A DNA stretch of 8,860 nt, from positions 1 through 8,860 of the forward strand of contig DGPE01000064.1 of the NCBI GenBank assembly GCA_002390305.1, given 5' to 3'. The notes beneath the pieces are model-generated. The model did not search any database. It was given only the letters and a program-made list of their open reading frames with translations, and was not told where the DNA came from. The stretch comes from Micrococcales bacterium UBA4448. GTDB lineage: Bacteria; Actinomycetota; Actinomycetes; Actinomycetales; Microbacteriaceae. Both the position numbers and the translations under genes were made by a program. Positions 7,155 through 8,860 of the stretch are shown one piece after another (the first letter of the stretch is position 1; every line of letters begins with the position of its first letter).

Positions 7155-7174
7155 CCAAATTGGTAAACATTTGG
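7155..7174. repeat. Inverted repeat after manC / upstream of the BMP gene
   Basis: CCAAAT (7155-7160) and ATTTGG (7169-7174) form perfect 6-base arms around 8 bases. AGAA (7147-7150) and TTCT (7176-7179) can extend the stem across an internal loop. It starts about 11 bases after the manC stop. It could be a weak transcript-end hairpin, though no T-run follows, or an operator upstream of the BMP gene promoter. The arms are AT-rich and the role is unproven. Confidence 0.3.
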
Positions 7175-7204
7175 TTTCTAGCATCTTTGCGCTCCACCTA
7201 GCGA

Positions 7205-7210
7205 TAGAGT
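7205..7210 (+). promoter_or_regulatory. Candidate -10 box for the BMP gene
   Basis: TAGAGT fits the TANNNT core of a sigma-A type -10 element and would give a leader of about 45 bases before the TTG start. No good -35 is found at the right spacing. The identical hexamer lies at 8422-8427 ahead of the ABC ATPase gene. Confidence 0.3.
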
Positions 7211-7224
7211 GATGGAATCATATT

Positions 7225-7241
7225 GGCGCCGTTAGGGCGCC
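7225..7241 (+). promoter_or_regulatory. GC hairpin just upstream of the BMP ribosome binding site
   Basis: GGCGCC (7225-7230) pairs with GGCGCC (7236-7241) around the loop GTTAG. The stem is 6 GC pairs and ends 11 bases before the strong AGGAGG (7253-7258). The following bases TTCAATTATT are not a T-run, so it is a poor terminator. In the leader of a highly expressed lipoprotein it may protect the mRNA 5' end or shape translation; it could also be a remnant manC transcript end. Confidence 0.45.
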
Positions 7242-7262
7242 TTCAATTATTCAGGAGGAACA

Positions 7263-8360
7263 TTGAAGCTACGTAATGTATCTGCTGCATTCGCTCTATT
7301 GAGCGCATCAGCACTAGTGCTTTCCGGTTGTGCCGCTGCCCCAGAGGACGAGCCAACCGCAGCAGCAACGGCAACAGCAACCGAGACCGAAGAAGCAGCG
7401 CCAGCGATTGATTACTTGGCGTGTGCAGTTTCTGACGAAGGTAGCTGGAACGACAAGTCATTCAACGAGTCCGTTTACGACGGCCTTCTAAAGGCTGAGG
7501 CCGAGCTTGGAACGCAGACCGCTGACGCTGAGTCAAACTCCGCTGAGGACTTTGCTCCTAACCTTCAGGCGATGGTTGACGCATCTTGCGACATAACCTT
7601 CGCAGTTGGATTCAACCTGGTTGCAGACGTAAACCTAACGGCCGCCGCTAACCCAGACATGTTCTTTGTGACAATCGATGGTTGGACAGAAGGAAACGCA
7701 AACCTAAAGCCAGTTATCTACACAATGAACCAGTCTTCTTACCTAGCAGGCTACCTAGCTGCTTCTTACTCAACAACCAAGGTCATTGGAACCTACGGTG
7801 GAGTTCAGATCCCAGCTGTAACTGACTTCATGGACGGCTTCTACTACGGCGCAATGGCCTGGGCTAATGAAAACGGCGTTCCTGTAACCGTTGAAGGTTG
7901 GGACCCAATGGCGCAGACCGGTCAGTTCACCGGTAACTTCACTCCTAACTCGGGAGAATCTAAGTCAATCGCCGCTGCTCAGATCGTGGCTGGCGCAGAC
8001 GTTCTGTTCCCAGTTGGTGGCGACCAGTTCGGTGCCGTTTCTGAGGCAGTCAAGGAAGCTGGCATCGATGGCGTAGTCATCGGTGTTGACAAGGACGTAG
8101 CCCTTACCAGCCCTGAGTATGCAGAGTACGTGCTTACTTCAACTGAGAAGCGTATGAGCAACGCCGTTTACGACATCATTGCTGAGCTTTCAGCTGGTGG
8201 TGCGTGGTCAGGCGATGAGTACGTTGGTACTTTGGCGAATGGTGGAACTGGCCTAAGCCCGTTCTACGACTTCGACTCGAAGATCTCTGACGAGACTAAG
8301 GCTCGACTAGTGGAGATTGAAGCTGGCATCATTGCTGGTGAAATTGACCCACTTAGCTAG
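7263..8360 (+). CDS. BMP-family ABC transporter substrate-binding lipoprotein
   Basis: This is an extracellular, lipid-anchored binding protein of the BMP/Med/TmpC family, whose known members mostly bind purine nucleosides for ABC import. It has 365 residues. The signal peptide runs 1-22 with lipobox LSGC and Cys23 as lipidation site. Residues 24-48 are a low-complexity Ala/Thr/Glu/Pro linker. The BMP domain follows from about 50, with DEGSWNDKSFNESVYDGL (58-75), then FVTIDGW, YLAGYLAA, VIGTYGGVQIPAVTDFMDGF, VLFPVGGDQFG and VIGVDKD. The start is TTG at 7263, set by a perfect AGGAGG 4 bases ahead and the signal peptide that begins there. A terminator-like hairpin follows, then an ABC ATPase gene of the matching importer class. 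The ligand cannot be read from sequence; nucleosides are an inference. Confidence 0.93.
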   Translation: MKLRNVSAAFALLSASALVLSGCAAAPEDEPTAAATATATETEEAAPAIDYLACAVSDEGSWNDKSFNESVYDGLLKAEAELGTQTADAESNSAEDFAPNLQAMVDASCDITFAVGFNLVADVNLTAAANPDMFFVTIDGWTEGNANLKPVIYTMNQSSYLAGYLAASYSTTKVIGTYGGVQIPAVTDFMDGFYYGAMAWANENGVPVTVEGWDPMAQTGQFTGNFTPNSGESKSIAAAQIVAGADVLFPVGGDQFGAVSEAVKEAGIDGVVIGVDKDVALTSPEYAEYVLTSTEKRMSNAVYDIIAELSAGGAWSGDEYVGTLANGGTGLSPFYDFDSKISDETKARLVEIEAGIIAGEIDPLS

Positions 8361-8372
8361 TTTGTAGACGGG

Positions 8373-8407
8373 AGAGCCGCGGGAGAAATCTCGCGGCTCT
8401 TTCCGTT
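8373..8407 (+). terminator. Terminator-like hairpin between the BMP and ABC ATPase genes
   Basis: AGAGCCGCG (8373-8381) pairs perfectly with CGCGGCTCT (8392-8400), a 9-bp GC-rich stem with a 10-base loop, followed by TTCCGTTTT. It begins 13 bases after the BMP stop. The T-run is interrupted, so termination may be partial. This layout is common where a binding protein is needed in excess over its membrane components: most transcripts stop, some read through into the ATPase gene. Confidence 0.7.
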
Positions 8408-8421
8408 TTCAGCTTTTCCAA

Positions 8422-8427
8422 TAGAGT
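8422..8427 (+). promoter_or_regulatory. Candidate -10 box for the ABC ATPase gene
   Basis: TAGAGT matches TANNNT and lies 27 bases before the TTG start, just after the terminator-like hairpin. No clear -35 is seen. If real, the importer genes could be transcribed separately from the binding protein. Confidence 0.2.
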
Positions 8428-8448
8428 ATTTGCACAAAGGAGTGCCTC

Positions 8449-8860
8449 TTGAAATTAGAACTTTCTGGCATCACTAAACGCTTTGGCGCTCTGGTGGCCA
8501 ACGACTCGATTGACCTCGTAATTGAACCCGGTGAGATCCACGCGATTCTCGGCGAAAATGGAGCGGGCAAATCAACCTTGATGAACGTCCTTTACGGTTT
8601 GTACACCGCGGACGAGGGTCACATTGAACTTGACGGAGTCAAGCAGAATTTCTCCGGTCCAGGAGACGCCATGGCCGCTGGAATTGGCATGGTGCACCAG
8701 CACTTCATGTTGATACCAGTTTTCACAGTTGCCGAGAATGTGGCTCTTGGTCATGAGCCGACTAAGGCCTTGGGAGTAATAGACCTAGCAACAGCCAGAA
8801 AAAATGTCATTGAAATCTCTGAGCGCTTCGGGTTCAATGTTGATCCAGATGCCCTCATTG
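8449..8860 (+). CDS. ABC transporter ATP-binding protein, sugar/nucleoside type (partial, 5' end)
   Basis: The first 137 residues of an importer ATPase are visible; the rest runs off the window. The start is TTG at 8449 with AAAGGAG 6 bases ahead. The protein opens with KLELSGITKRFGALVANDSI, typical of this class. Walker A is GENGAGKST at 35-43. The Q-loop is in GIGMVHQHFMLIPVFTVAENV, with Gln84. The VHQHFML wording is characteristic of ATPases of the RbsA/MglA-like and nucleoside (NupO/YufO-like) group, which are usually about 500 residues with two ATPase domains and pair with BMP binding proteins. The ABC signature and Walker B lie beyond the edge. It probably energises import of the ligand bound by the upstream BMP lipoprotein; permease genes would be expected next. 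Confidence 0.93.
   Translation, partial: MKLELSGITKRFGALVANDSIDLVIEPGEIHAILGENGAGKSTLMNVLYGLYTADEGHIELDGVKQNFSGPGDAMAAGIGMVHQHFMLIPVFTVAENVALGHEPTKALGVIDLATARKNVIEISERFGFNVDPDALI

Noticed and set aside
7350..7410. Repetitive GCA/ACN codons near the start of the BMP gene as a possible tandem repeat element
   Set aside because: They simply encode the Ala/Thr/Glu linker after the lipobox, which is common in surface lipoproteins; no exact repeat unit is maintained.
8572..8754. Minus-strand frame of 60 residues within the ABC ATPase gene
   Set aside because: It is antisense to the Walker A to Q-loop region; it has no domain or ribosome binding site of its own.
1..8860. A mobile element, defence system or other novel gene cluster
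   Set aside because: All substantial open frames are housekeeping or transport genes. No transposase, integrase, terminal repeats, CRISPR spacing or unknown long frame was seen.

Overview
The window looks like a compact chromosome from a small-genome, moderate-GC actinobacterium, most likely Microbacteriaceae of the freshwater Rhodoluna/Aquiluna kind. This is inferred from protein style (the SdhB CRTTFNC motif, the SdhC GTLYRG N-terminus), short gaps between genes, frequent TTG/GTG starts, and a sdh - xth - trpS neighbourhood that I recall from Microbacteriaceae. No database search was possible.

Minus-strand block (1-5953, read right to left): sdhC, sdhD, sdhA and sdhB encode a complete succinate dehydrogenase. 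They are followed closely by a small Rieske iron-sulfur lipoprotein, exodeoxyribonuclease III (xthA) and tryptophanyl-tRNA synthetase (trpS). Gaps between these genes run from a 1-base overlap to about 24 bases, so this is probably one transcription unit. Beyond trpS lies a clear FMN riboswitch (RFN element, 91-231) with an intrinsic terminator (64-88). They control a gene of which only the first seven codons are visible at the left edge, presumably for riboflavin synthesis or transport.

Divergent gap (5954-6034): 81 bases separate sdhC from the plus-strand gene manC. It must hold both promoters and contains a perfect 6+6 inverted repeat.

Plus-strand block (6035-8860): manC makes GDP-mannose. 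After a 118-base gap with a strong hairpin just ahead of the ribosome binding site comes a BMP-family substrate-binding lipoprotein. A terminator-like hairpin follows, then the start of an ABC ATPase of the sugar/nucleoside type, cut by the window edge. These last two genes are probably the start of a purine-nucleoside (or related) importer operon.

I found no mobile element, CRISPR array, tRNA or rRNA, and no convincing novel system. The points most worth a second look are the Rieske lipoprotein inside the sdh operon, the two histidines in each SDH membrane anchor, the riboswitch expression platform with its repeated GCGCCCGC arm, and the hairpins around the BMP gene.
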